Of a DNA stretch of 64,000 bases, positions 38,201 to 51,270 are shown piece after piece. Origin of the DNA: Anthonomus grandis grandis (taxonomy: Eukaryota; Arthropoda; Insecta; Coleoptera; Curculionidae); the NCBI RefSeq assembly GCF_022605725.1, contig NC_065549.1, positions 38,455,690-38,519,689 of the forward strand, read 5' to 3'. The notes under the pieces were generated by a model, which was not told the origin of the DNA, did not search any database, and saw only the letters and a program-made list of their open reading frames with translations. Each line of letters begins with the position of its first letter. Position 1 is the first letter of the stretch. A program made the translations under genes and the position numbers.

Positions 38201-41200
38201 GTGTTTTCGTAATCTAGGTGATCAGAATAAGACGCTGGTATACATAGTTATTTCGAAAAAAATCAATTTTTGGTGAAAAAATTCGATACGGGGGGGTATA
38301 CCCGAAAAATGAAAATACCCAAACTTTGAAGGTCGATATCTCGGCTTCTATGGGAGCTATCGGGAAAATTCCAATGGTTTTGTCTTAGTTTCGTCATTCT
38401 GAATCCAACGAGACCATCCGCAAGGTCGTAGCATTTACGATAGCCGAGATATGACATTTTTGATGCCCATTTTTGGCCTCAAAAACGGACGTCGAAAACG
38501 ACTTTTTCAGGATTTTCAAAGTGCTCTCATTCCCTTAGTTCTGCTCGGATCCTGTTATAACCCGGTGTTTTCGTAATTTAGGTGATCAGAATAAGACGCT
38601 GGTATACATAGTTTGATTTCGAAAAAAATCAATTTTTGGTGAAAAAATTCGATACGGGGGGGTATACCCGAAAAATGAAAATACCCAAACTTTGAAGGTC
38701 GATATCTCGGCTTCTATGGGAGCTATCGGGAGAATTCCAACGGTTTTGTCTTAGTTTCGTCATTCTGAATCCAACGAGACCATCCGCAAGGTCGTAGCAT
38801 TTACGATAGCCGAGATATGACATTTTTGATGCCCATTTTTGGCCTCAAAAACGGACGTCGAAAACGACTTTTTCAGGATTTTCAAAGTGCTCTCATTCCC
38901 TTAGTTCTGCTCGGATCCTGTTATAACCCGGTGTTTTCGTAATCTAGGTGATCAGAATAAGACGCTGGTATACATAGTTATTTCGAAAAAAATCAATTTT
39001 TGGTGAAAAAATTCGATACGGGGGGGTATACCCGAAAAATGAAAATACCCAAACTTTGAAGGTCGATATCTCGGCTTCTATGGGAGCTATCGGGAAAATT
39101 CCAATGGTTTTGTCTTAGTTTCGTCATTCTGAATCCAACGAGACCATCCGCAAGGTCGTAGCATTTACGATAGCCGAGATATGACATTTTTGATGCCCAT
39201 TTTTGGCCTCAAAAACGGACGTCGAAAACGACTTTTTCAGGATTTTCAAAGTGCTCTCATTCCCTTAGTTCTGCTCGGATCCTGTTATAACCCGGTGTTT
39301 TCGTAATTTAGGTGATCAGAATAAGACGCTGGTATACATAGTTTGATTTCGAAAAAAATCAATTTTTGGTGAAAAAATTCGATACGGGGGGGTATACCCG
39401 AAAAATGAAAATACCCAAACTTTGAAGGTCGATATCTCGGCTTCTATGGGAGCTATCGGGAGAATTCCAACGGTTTTGTCTTAGTTTCGTCATTCTGAAT
39501 CCAACAAGACCAATCGCAAGGTCGTAGCTTTTACGATAGCTGAGATATGACATTTTTGATGCCCATTTTTGGCCTCAAAAACGGACGTCGAAAACGACTT
39601 TTTCAGGATTTTTAAAGTGCTCTCATTCCCTTAGTTCTGCTCGGATCCTGTTATAACCCGGTGTTTTCGTAATCTAGGTGATCAGAATAAGACGCTGGTA
39701 TACATAGTTTGATTTCGAAAAAAATCAATTTTTGCTGAAAAAATTCGATACGGGGGGGTATACCCAAAAAATGAAAAAACCCAAACTTTGAAGGTCGATA
39801 TCTCGGCTTCTATGGGAGCTATCGGGAAAATTCCAACGGTTTTGTCTTAGTTTCGTCATTCTGAATCCAACGAGACCATCCGCAAGGTCGTAGCTTTTAC
39901 GATAGCCGAGATATGGCATTTTTGATGCCCATTTTTGGCCTCAAAAACAGACGTCGAAAACGACTTTTTCAGGATTTTCAAAGTGCTCTCATTCCCTTAG
40001 TTCTGCTCGGATCCTGTTATAACCCTTTGTTTTCGTAATCTAGGTGATCAGAATAAGACGCTGGTATACATAGTTTGATTTCGAAAAAAATCAATTTTTG
40101 GTGAAAAAATTCGATACGGGGGGGTATACCCGAAAAATGAAAATACCCAAACTTTGAAGGTCGATATCTCGGCTTCTATGGGAGCTATCGGGAAAATTCC
40201 AATGGTTTTGTCTTAGTTTCGTCATTCTCAATCCAACGAGACCATCCGCAAGGTCGTAGCTTTTACGATAGCCGAGATATGGCATTTTTGATGCCCATTT
40301 TTGGCCTCAAAAACGGACGTCGAAAACGACTTTTTCAGGATTTTCAAAGTGCTCTCATTCCCTTAGCTCTGCTCGGATCCTGTTATACCCCGGTGTTTTC
40401 GTAATCTAGGTGATCAGAATAAGACGCTGGCATACTTAGTTTGATTTCGAAAAAAATCAATTTTTGGTGAAAAAATTCGATACGGGGGGGTATACCCGAA
40501 AAATGAAAAAACCCAAACTTTGAAGGTCGATATCTCGGCTTCTATGGGAGCTATCGGGAAAATTCCAATGGTTTTGTCTTAGTTTCGTCATTCTCAATTC
40601 AACGAGACCATCCGCAAGGTCGTAGCTTTTACGATAGCCGAGATATGACATTTTTGATGTCCATTTTTGGCCTCAAAAACGGACGTCGAAAACGACTTTT
40701 TCAGGATTTTCAAAGTGCTCTCATTCCCTTAGTTCTGCTCGGATCCTGTTATAACCCGTTGTTTTCGTAATCTAGGTGATCAGAATAAGACGCTGGTATA
40801 CATAGTTTGATTTCGAAAAAAATCAATTTTTGGTGAAAAAATTCGATACGGGGGGGTATACCCGAAAAATGAAAATACCCAAACTTTGAAGGTCGATATC
40901 TCGGCTTCTATGGGAGCTATCGGGAAAATTCCAATGGTTTTGTCTTAGTTTCGTCATTCTCAATCCAACGAGACCATCCGCAAGGTCGTAGCTTTTACGA
41001 TAGCCGAGATATGGCATTTTTGATGCCCATTTTTGGCCTCAAAAACGGACGTCGAAAACGACTTTTTCAGGATTTTCAAAGTGCTCTCATTCCCTTAGTT
41101 CTGCTCGGATCCTGTTATAACCCGGTATTTTCGTAATCTAGGTGATCAGAATAAGACGCTGGTATACATAGTTTGATTTCGAAAACAATCAATTTTTGCT

Positions 41201-44200
41201 GAAAAAATTCGATACGGGGGGGTATACCCAAAAAACGAAAAAACCCAAACTTCGAAGGTCGATATCTCGGCTTCTATAGGAGCTATCGGAAAAATTCCAA
41301 CGGTTTTGTCTTAGTTTCGTCATTCTGAATCCAACGAGACCATCCGCAAGGTCGTAGCTTTTACGATAGCCGAGATATGACATTTTTGATGCCCATTTTT
41401 GGCCTCAAAAACGGACGTCGAAAACGACTTTTTCAGGATTTTCAAAGTGCTCTCATTCCCTTAGTTCTGCTCGGATCCTGTTATAACCCGGTGTTTTCGT
41501 AATTTAGGTGATCAGAATAAGACGCTGGTATACATAGTTTGATTTCGAAAAAAATCGATTTTTGGTGAAAAAATTCGATACGGGGGGGTATACCCGAAAA
41601 ATGAAAATACCCAAACTTTGAAGGTCGATATCTCGGCTTCTATGGGAGCTATCGGGAGAATTCCAACGGTTTTGTCTTAGTTTCGTCATTCTCAATCCAA
41701 CGAGACCATCCGCAAGGTCGTAGCTTTTACGATAGCCGAGATATGACATTTTGGATGCCTATTTTTGGCCTCAAAAACGGACGTCGAAAACGACTTTTTC
41801 AGGATTTTCAAAGTGCTCTCATTCCCTTAGTTCTGCTCGGATCCTGTTATAACCCGGTGTTTTCGTAATCTAGGTGATCAGAATAAGACGCTGGTATACA
41901 TAGTTATTTCGAAAAAAATCAATTTTTGGTGAAAAAATTCGATACGGGGGGGTATACCCGAAAAATGAAAATACCCAAACTTTGAAGGTCGATATCTCGG
42001 CTTCTATGGAAGCTATCGGGAAAATTCCAATGGTTTTGTCTTAGCTTCGTCATTCTCAATCCAACGAGACCATCCGCAAGGTCGTAGCTTTTACGATAGC
42101 CGAGATATGGCATTTTTGATGCCCATTTTTAGCCTCAAAAACGGACGTCGAAAACGACTTTTACAGGATTTTTAAAGTGCTCTCATTCCCTTAGTTCTGC
42201 TCGGATCCTGTTATAACCCGGTGTTTTCGTAATCTAGGTGATCAGAATAAGACGCTGGCATACTTAGTTTGATTTCGAAAAAAATCGATTTTTGGTGAAA
42301 AAATTCAATACGGGGGGGTATACCCGAAAAATGAAAATACCCAAACTTTGAAGGTCGATATCTCGGCTTCTATGGGAGCTATCGGGAGAATTCCAACGGT
42401 TTTGTCTTAGTTTCGTCATTCTCAATCCAACGAGACCATCCGCAAGGTCGTAGCTTTTACGATAGCCGAGATATGACATTTTGGATGCCTATTTTTGGCC
42501 TCAAAAACGGACGTCGAAAACGACTTTTTCAGGATTTTCAAAGTGCTCTCATTCCCTTAGTTCTGCTCGGATCCTGTTATAACCCGGTGTTTTCGTAATT
42601 TAGGTGATCAGAATAAGACGCTGGTATACTTAGTTTAATTTCGAAAAAAATCAATTTTTGGTGAAAAAATTCGATACGAAGGGTATGCCCGAAAAATGAA
42701 AATACCCAAACTTTGAAGGTCGATATCTCGGCTTCTATGGGAGCTATCGGGAGAATTCCAACGGTTTTGTCTTAGTTTCGTCATTCTGAATCCAACGAAA
42801 CCATCCGCAAGGTCGTAGCTTTTACGATAGCCGACATATGACATTTTTGATGCCCATTTTTGGCCTCAAAAACGGACGTCGAAAACGACTTTTTCAGGAT
42901 TTTCAAAGTGCTCTCATTCCCTTAGTTCTGCTCGGATCCTGTTATAACCCGGTGTTTTCGTAATCTAGGTGATCAGAATAAGACGCTGGTATACATAGTT
43001 ATTTCGAAAAAAATCAATTTTTGGTGAAAAAATTCGATACGGGGGGGTATACCCGAAAAATGAAAATACCCAAACTTTGAAGGTCGATATCTCGGCTTCT
43101 ATGGAAGCTATCGGGAAAATTCCAATGGTTTTGTCTTAGCTTCGTCATTCTCAATCCAACGAGACCATCCGCAAGGTCGTAGCTTTTACGATAGCCGAGA
43201 TATGGCATTTTTGATGCCCATTTTTAGCCTCAAAAACGGACGTCGAAAACGACTTTTACAGGATTTTTAAAGTGCTCTCATTCCCTTAGTTCTGCTCGGA
43301 TCCTGTTATAACCCGGTGTTTTCGTAATCTAGGTGATCAGAATAAGACGCTGGCATACTTAGTTTGATTTCGAAAAAAATCAATTTTTGGTGAAAAAATT
43401 CGATACGGGGGGGTATGCCCGAAAAATGAAAATACCCAAACTTTGAAGGTCGATATCTCGGCTTCTATGGGAGCTATCGGGAGAATTCCAACGGTTTTGT
43501 CTTAGTTTCGTGATTCTCAATCCAACGAGACCATCCGCAAGGTCGTAGCTTTTACGATAGCCGAGATATGACATTTTGGATGCCTATTTTTGGCCTCAAA
43601 AACGGACGTCGAAAACGACTTTTTCAGGATTTTCAAAGTGCTCTCATTCCCTTAGTTCTGCTCGGATCCTGTTATAACCCGGTGTTTTCGTAATCTAGGT
43701 GATCAGAATAAGACGCTGGTATACATAGTTATTTCGAAAAAAATCAATTTTTGGTGAAAAAATTCGATACGGGGGGGTATACCCGAAAAATGAAAATACC
43801 CAAACTTTGAAGGTCGATATCTCGGCTTCTATGGGAGCTATCGGGAAAATTCCAATGGTTTTGTCTTAGCTTCGTCATTCTGAATCCAACGAGACCATCC
43901 GCAAGGTCGTAGCTTTTACGATAGCCGAGATATGGCATTTTTGATGCCCATTTTTGGCCTCAAAAACAGACGTCGAAAACGACTTTTTCAGGATTTTCAA
44001 AGTGCTCTCATTCCCTTAGTTCTGCTCGGATCCTGTTATAACCCCTTGTTTTCGTAATCTAGGTGATCAGAATAAGACGCTGGTATACATAGTTTGATTT
44101 CGAAAAAAATCAATTTTTGGTGAAAAAATTCGATACGGGGGGTATACCCGAAAAATGAAAATACCCAAACTTTGAAGGTCGATATCTCGGCTTCTATGGG

Positions 44201-46874
44201 AGCTATCGGGAAAATTCCAATGGTTTTGTCTTAGTTTCGTCATTCTGAATCCAACGAAACCATCCGCAAGGTCGTAGCTTTTACGATAGCCAAGATATGA
44301 CATTTTGGATGCCTATTTTTGGCCTCAAAAACGGACGTCGAAAACGACTTTTTCAGGATTTTCAAAGTGCTCTCATTCCCTTAGTTCTGCTCGGATCCTG
44401 TTATAACCCGGTGTTTTCGTAATTTAGGTGATCAGAATAAGACGCTGGTATACATAGTTTGATTTCGAAAAAAATCAATTTTTGGTGAAAAAATTCGATA
44501 CGGGGGGGTATACCCGAAAAATGAAAATACCCAAACTTTGAAGGTCGATATCTCGGCTTCTATGGGAGCTATCGGGAAAATTCCAATGGTTTTGTCTTAG
44601 CTTCGTCATTCTGAATCCAACGAGACCATCCGCAAGGTCGTAGCTTTTACGATAGCCGAGATATGGCATTTTTGATGCCCATTTTTGGCCTCAAAAACAG
44701 ACGTCGAAAACGACTTTTTCAGGATTTTCAAAGTGCTCTCATTCCCTTAGTTCTGCTCGGATCCTGTTATAACCCCTTGTTTTCGTAATCTAGGTGATCA
44801 GAATAAGACGCTGGTATACATAGTTTGATTTCGAAAAAAATCAATTTTTGGTGAAAAAATTCGATACGGGGGGGTATACCCGAAAAATGAAAATACCCAA
44901 ACTTTGAAGGTCGATATCTCGGCTTCTATGGGAGCTATCGGGAAAATTCCAATGGTTTTGTCTTAGTTTCGTCATTCTCAATCCAACGAGACCATCCGCA
45001 AGGTCGTAGCTTTTACGATAGCCGACATATGACATTTTTGATGCCCATTTTTGGCCTCAAAAACGGACGTCGAAAACGACTTTTTCAGGATTTTCAAAGT
45101 GCTCTCATTCCCTTAGTTCTGCTCGGATCCTGTTATAACCCGGTGTTTTCGTAATCTAGGTGATCAGAATAAGACGCTGGTATACATAGTTATTTCGAAA
45201 AAAATCAATTTTTGGTGAAAAAATTCGATACGGGGGGGTATACCCGAAAAATGAAAATACCCAAACTTTGAAGGTCGATATCTCGGCTTCTATGGAAGCT
45301 ATCGGGAAAATTCCAATGGTTTTGTCTTAGCTTCGTCATTCTCAATCCAACGAGACCATCCGCAAGGTCGTAGCTTTTACGATAGCCGAGATATGGCATT
45401 TTTGATGCCCATTTTTAGCCTCAAAAACGGACGTCGAAAACGACTTTTACAGGATTTTTAAAGTGCTCTCATTCCCTTAGTTCTGCTCGGATCCTGTTAT
45501 AACCCGGTGTTTTCGTAATCTAGGTGATCAGAATAAGACGCTGGCATACTTAGTTTGATTTCGAAAAAAATCAATTTTTGGTGAAAAAATTCGATACGGG
45601 GGGGTATGCCCGAAAAATGAAAATACCCAAACTTTGAAGGTCGATATCTCGGCTTCTATGGGAGCTATCGGGAGAATTCCAACGGTTTTGTCTTAGTTTC
45701 GTCATTCTGAATCCAACGAGACCATCCGCAAGGTCGTAGCTTTTACGATAGCCGAGATATGGCATTTTTAATGCCCATTTTTGGCCTCAAAAACGGACGT
45801 CGAAAACGACTTTTACAGGATTTTTACAGGATTTTTTCAAAGTGCTCTCATTCCCTTAGTTCTGCTCGGATCCTGTTATAACCCGGTGTTTTCGTAATTT
45901 AGGTGATCAGAATAAGACGCTGGTATACATAGTTTGATTTCGAAAAAAATCAATTTTTGGTGAAAAAATTCGATACGGGGGGGTATACCCGAAAAATGAA
46001 AATACCCAAACTTTGAAGGTCGATATCTCGGCTTCTATGGGAGCTATCGGGAAAATTTCAATGGTTTTGTCTTAGTTTCGTCATTCTCAATCCAACGAGA
46101 CCATCCGCAAGGTCGTAGCTTTTACGATAGCCGACATATGACATTTTTGATGCCCATTTTTGGCCTCAAAAACGGACGTCGAAAACGACTTTTTCAGGAT
46201 TTTCAAAGTGCTCTCATTCCCTTAGTTCTGCTCGGATCCTGTTATAACCCGGTGTTTTCGTAATTTAGGTGATCAGAATAAGACGCTGGTATACATATTT
46301 TGATTTCGAAAAAAATCAATTTTTGGTGAAAAAATTCGATACGGGGGGGTATACCCGAAAAATGAAAATACCCAAACTTTGAAGGTCGATATCTCGGCTT
46401 CTATGGGAGCTATCGGGAAAATTCCAATGGTTTTGTCTGAGTTTCGTCATTCTCAATCCAACGAGACCATCCGCAAGGTCGTAGCTTTTACGATAGCCGA
46501 GATATGGCATTTTTGATGCCCATTTTTGGCCTCAAAAACAGACGTCGAAAACGACTTTTACAGGATTTTTAAAGTACTCTCATTCCCTTAGTTCTGCTCG
46601 GATCCTGTTATAACCCGGTGTTTTCGTAATCTAGGTGATCAGAATAAGACGCTGGTATACATAGTTATTTCGAAAAAAATCAATTTTTGGTGAAAAAATT
46701 CGATACGGGGGGGTATACCCGAAAAATGAAAATACCCAAACTTTGAAGGTCGATATCTCGGCTTCTATGGGAGCTATCGGGAAAATTCCAATGGTTTTGT
46801 CTTAGTTTCGTCATTCTCAATCCAACGAGACCATCCGCAAGGTCGTAGCTTTTACGATAGCCGAGATATGGCAT
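35288..46874 (+). repeat. Sub-array B: 366/364 bp monomers, no 362 bp class
   Basis: From here the 362 bp class vanishes and a 364 bp class (ATAGTTATTTCG) appears, with nine copies. Other local marks are GTAGCATTTACGATAG (about 35.9-39.2 kb), GGGAGAATTCC and GGGTATGCCC. The unit pair 35900-36629 recurs at 37728-38457 (offset 1,828 bp), and the 364+366 pair repeats again 730 bp later. A unit marked ATGGAAGC, CTTAGCTTCG and TTTTTAGCCTC ends at 42113, 43208 and 45399. Confidence 0.8.
45766..46144 (+). repeat. 379 bp monomer with a 13 bp insertion
   Basis: Around 45811-45847 the usual single CAGGATTTT is doubled (ACAGGATTTTTACAGGATTTTTTCAAAG). The left half matches the TTTTACAGGATTTTTA variant and the right half the CAGGATTTTC variant, so the joint lies between two unit types. 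Confidence 0.8.
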
Positions 46875-48338
46875 TTTTGATGCCCATTTTTGGCCTCAAA
46901 AACGGACGTCGAAAACGACTTTTACAGGATTTTTAAAGTGCTCTCATTCCCTTAGTTCTGCTCGGATCCTGTTATAACCCGGTGTTTTCGTAATCTAGGT
47001 GATCAGAATAAGACGCTGGTATACATAGTTTGATTTCGAAAAAAATCAATTTTTGGTGAAAAAATTCGATACGGGGGGGTATACCCGAAAAATGAAAATA
47101 CCCAAACTTTGAAGGTCGATATCTCGGCTTCTATGGGAGCTATCGGGAAAATTCCAATGGTTTTGTCTGAGTTTCGTCATTCTCAATCCAACGAGACCAT
47201 CCGCAAGGTCGTAGCTTTTACGATAGCCGAGATATGGCATTTTTGATGCCCATTTTTGGCCTCAAAAACGGACGTCGAAAACGACTTTTACAGGATTTTT
47301 AAAGTGCTCTCATTCCCTTAGTTCTGCTCAGATCCTGTTATAACCCGGTGTTTTCGTAATCTAGGTGATCAGAATAAGACGCTGGCATACTTAGTTTGAT
47401 TTCGAAAAAAATCAATTGTTGGTGAAAAAATTCGATACGGGGGGGTATACCCGAAAAATGAAAATACCCAAACTTTGAAGGTCGATATCTCGGCTTCTAT
47501 GGGAGCTATCGGGAAAATTTCAATGGTTTTGTCTTAGTTTCGTCATTCTCAATCCAACGAGACCATCCGCAAGGTCGTAGCTTTTACGATAGCCGACATA
47601 TGACATTTTTGATGCCCATTTTTGGCCTCAAAAACGGACGTCGAAAACGACTTTTTCAGGATTTTCAAAGTGCTCTCATTCCCTTAGTTCTGCTCGGATC
47701 CTGTTATAACCCGGTGTTTTCGTAATCTAGGTGATTAGAATAAGACGCTGGTATACATATTTTGATTTCGAAAAAAATCAATATTTGGTGAAAAAATTCG
47801 ATACGGGGGGGTATACCCGAAAAATGAAAATACCCAAACTTTGAAGGTCGATATCTCGGCTTCTATGGGAGCTATCGGGAAAATTCCAATGGTTTTGTCT
47901 TAGTTTCGTCATTCTCAATCCAACGAGACCATCCGCAAGGTCGTAGCTTTTACGATAGCCGAGATATGGCATTTTTGATGCCTATTTTTGGCCTCAAAAA
48001 CGGACGTCGAAAACGACTTTTTCAGGATTTTCAAAGTGCTCTCATTCCCTTAGTTCTGCTCGGATCCTGTAATAACCCGGTGTTTTCGTAATCTAGGTGA
48101 TCAGAATAAGACGCTGGTATACTTAGTTTGATTTCGAAAAAAATCAATTTTTGGTGAAAAAATTCGATACGGGGGGGTATACCCGAAAAATGAAAATACC
48201 CAAACTTTGAAGGTCGATATCTCGGCTTCTATGGGAGCTATCGGGAAAATTCCAATGGTTTTGTCTTAGTTTCGTCATTCTCAATCCAACGAGACCATCC
48301 GCAAGGTCGTAGCTTTTACGATAGCCGACATATGACAT

Positions 48339-48794
48339 TTTTGATGCCCATTTTTGGCCTCAAAAACGGACGTCGAAAACGACTTTTTCAGGATTTTCAA
48401 AGTGCTCTCATTCCCTTAGTTCTGCTCGGATCCTGTTATAACCCGGTGTTTTCGTAATCTAGGTGATCAGAATAAGACGCTGGTATACTTAGTTTGATTT
48501 CGAAAAAAATCAATTGTTGGTGAAAAAATTCGATACGGGGGGTTATACCCGAAAAATGAAAATACCCAAACTTTGAAGGTCGATATCTCGGCTTCTATGG
48601 GAGCTATCGGGAAAATTCCAATGGTTTTGTCTTAGTTTCGTCATTCTGAATCCAACGAGACCATCCGCAAGGTCGTAGCTTTTACGATAGCCGAGATATG
48701 GAAAATTCCAATGGTTTTGTCTTAGTTTCGTCATTCTGAATCCAACGAGACCATCCGCAAGGTCGTAGCTTTTACGATAGCCGACATATGACAT
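48339..48794 (+). repeat. 456 bp monomer with an internal 90 bp tandem duplication
   Basis: Bases 48611-48700 and 48701-48790 are the same 90 bp, from GAAAATTCCAATGG through the end of GATATG. They differ only at GCCGAGATATG versus GCCGACATATG. The joint uses a shared G before GAAAATTCC. Confidence 0.9.
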
Positions 48795-50990
48795 TTTTGA
48801 TGCCCATTTTTGGCCTCAAAAACGGACGTCGAAAACGACTTTTTCAGGATTTTTAAAGTGCTCTCATTCCCTTAGTTCTGCTCGGATCCTGTTATAACCC
48901 GGTGTTTTCGTAATCTAGGTGATCAGAATAAGACGCTGGTATACATATTTTGATTTCGAAAAAAATCAATTTTTGGTGAAAAAATTCGATACGGGGGGGT
49001 ATACCCGAAAAATGAAAATACCCAAACTTTGAAGGTCGATATCTCGGCTTCTATGGGAGCTATCGGGAAAATTCCAATGGTTTTGTCTTAGTTTCGTCAT
49101 TCTCAATCCAACGAGACCATCCGCAAGGTCGTAGCTTTTACGATAGCCGAGATATGGCATTTTTGATGCCCATTTTTGGCCTCAAAAACGGACGTCGAAA
49201 ACGACTTTTACAGGATTTTTAAAGTGCTCTCATTCCCTTAGTTCTGCTCGGATCCTGTTATAACCCGGTGTTTTCGTAATCTAGGTGATCAGAATAAGAC
49301 GCTGGTATACATAGTTTGATTTCGAAAAAAATCAATTTTTGGTGAAAAAATTCGATACGGGGGGGTATACCCGAAAAATGAAAATACCCAAACTTTGAAG
49401 GTCGATATCTCGGCTTCTATGGGAGCTATCGGGAAAATTCCAATGGTTTTGTCTGAGTTTCGTCATTCTCAATCCAACGAGACCATCCGCAAGGTCGTAG
49501 CTTTTACGATAGCCGAGATATGGCATTTTTAATGCCCATTTTTGGCCTCAAAAACGGACGTCGAAAACGACTTTTACAGGATTTTTAAAGTGCTCTCATT
49601 CCCTTAGTTCTGCTCAGATCCTGTTATAACCCGGTGTTTTCGTAATCTAGGTGATCAGAATAAGACGCTGGTATACTTAGTTTGATTTCGAAAAAAATCA
49701 ATTTTTGGTGAAAAAATTCGATACGGGGGGGTATACCCGAAAAATGAAAATACCCAAACTTTGAAGGTCGATATCTCGGCTTCTATGGGAGCTATCGGGA
49801 AAATTCCCATGGTTTTGTCTTAGTTTCGCCATTCTGAATCCAACGAGACCATCCGCAAGGTCGTAGCTTTTACGATAGCCGAGATATGGCATTTTTGATG
49901 CCCATTTTTGGACTCAAAAATGGACGTCGAAAACGACTTTTACAGGATTTTTAAAGTGCTCTCATTCCCTTAGTTCTGCTCGGATCCTGTTATAACCCGG
50001 TGTTTTCGTAATCTAGGTGATCAGAATAAGACGCTGGCATACTTAGTTTGATTTCGAAAAAAATCAATTTTTGGTGAAAAAATTCGATACGGGGGGGTAT
50101 ACCCGAAAAATGAAAATACCCAAACTTTGAAGGTCGATATCTCGGCTTCTATGGGAGCTATCGGGAAAATTCCAATGGTTTTGTCTTAGTTTCGTCATTC
50201 TCAATCCAACGAGACCATCCGCAAGGTCGTAGCTTTTACGATAGCCGAGATATGGCATTTTTGATGTCCATTTTTGGCCTCAAAAACGGACGTCGAAAAC
50301 GACTTTTTCAGGATTTTCAAAGTGCTCTCATTTCCTTAGTTCTGCTCGGATCCTGTTATAAACCGGTGTTTTCGTAATCTAGGTGATCAGAATAAGACGC
50401 TGGTATACTTAGTTTGATTTCGAAAAAAATCAATTTTTGGTGAAAAAATTCGATACGGGGGGGTATACCCGAAAAATGAAAATACCCAAACTTTGAAGGT
50501 CGATATCTCGGCTTCTATGGGAGCTATCGGGAAAATTCCAATGGTTTTGTCTTAGTTTCGTCATTCTGAATCCAACGAGACCATCCGCAAGGTCGTAGCT
50601 TTTACGATAGCCGACATATGGCATTTTTGATGCCCATTTTTGGCCTCAAAAACGGACGTCGAAAACGACTTTTTCAGGATTTTCAAAGTGCTCTCATTCC
50701 CTTAGTTCTGCTCGGATCCTGTTATAACCCGGTGTTTTCGTAATCTAGGTGATCAGAATAAGACGCTGGTATACATATTTTGATTTCGAAAAAAATCAAT
50801 TTTTGGTGAAAAAATTCGATACGGGGGGGTATACCCGAAAAATGAAAATACCCAAACTTTGAAGGTCGATATCTCGGCTTCTATGGGAGCTATCGGGAAA
50901 ATTCCAATGGTTTTGTCTTAGTTTCGTCATTCTCAATCCAACGAGACCATCCGCAAGGTCGTAGCTTTTACGATAGCCGAGATATGGCAT

Positions 50991-51270
50991 TTTTGATGCC
51001 CATTTTTGGCCTCAAAAACGGACGTCGAAAACGACTTTTTCAGGATTTTCAAAGTGCTCTCATTCCCTTAGTTCTGCTCGGATCCTGTTATAACCCGGTG
51101 TTTTCGTAATCTAGGTGATCAGAATAAGACGCTGGTATACATAGTTTAATTTCGAAAAAAATCAATTTTTGGTGAAAAAATTCGATACGGGGGGTATACC
51201 CGAAAAATGAAAATACCCAAACTTTGAAGGTCGATATCTCGGCTTCTATGGGAGCTATCATCTAGGTGAT
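50991..51270 (+). repeat. Truncated monomer, ~214 bp deletion
   Basis: After GGGAGCTATC (about 51259) the sequence jumps directly to ATCTAGGTGATCAG of the next unit. The spacing between unit ends (50990 to 51507) is 517 bp where 732 would be expected. One of the 215 missing bases is in the G tract and the rest is the deletion. Confidence 0.9.
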
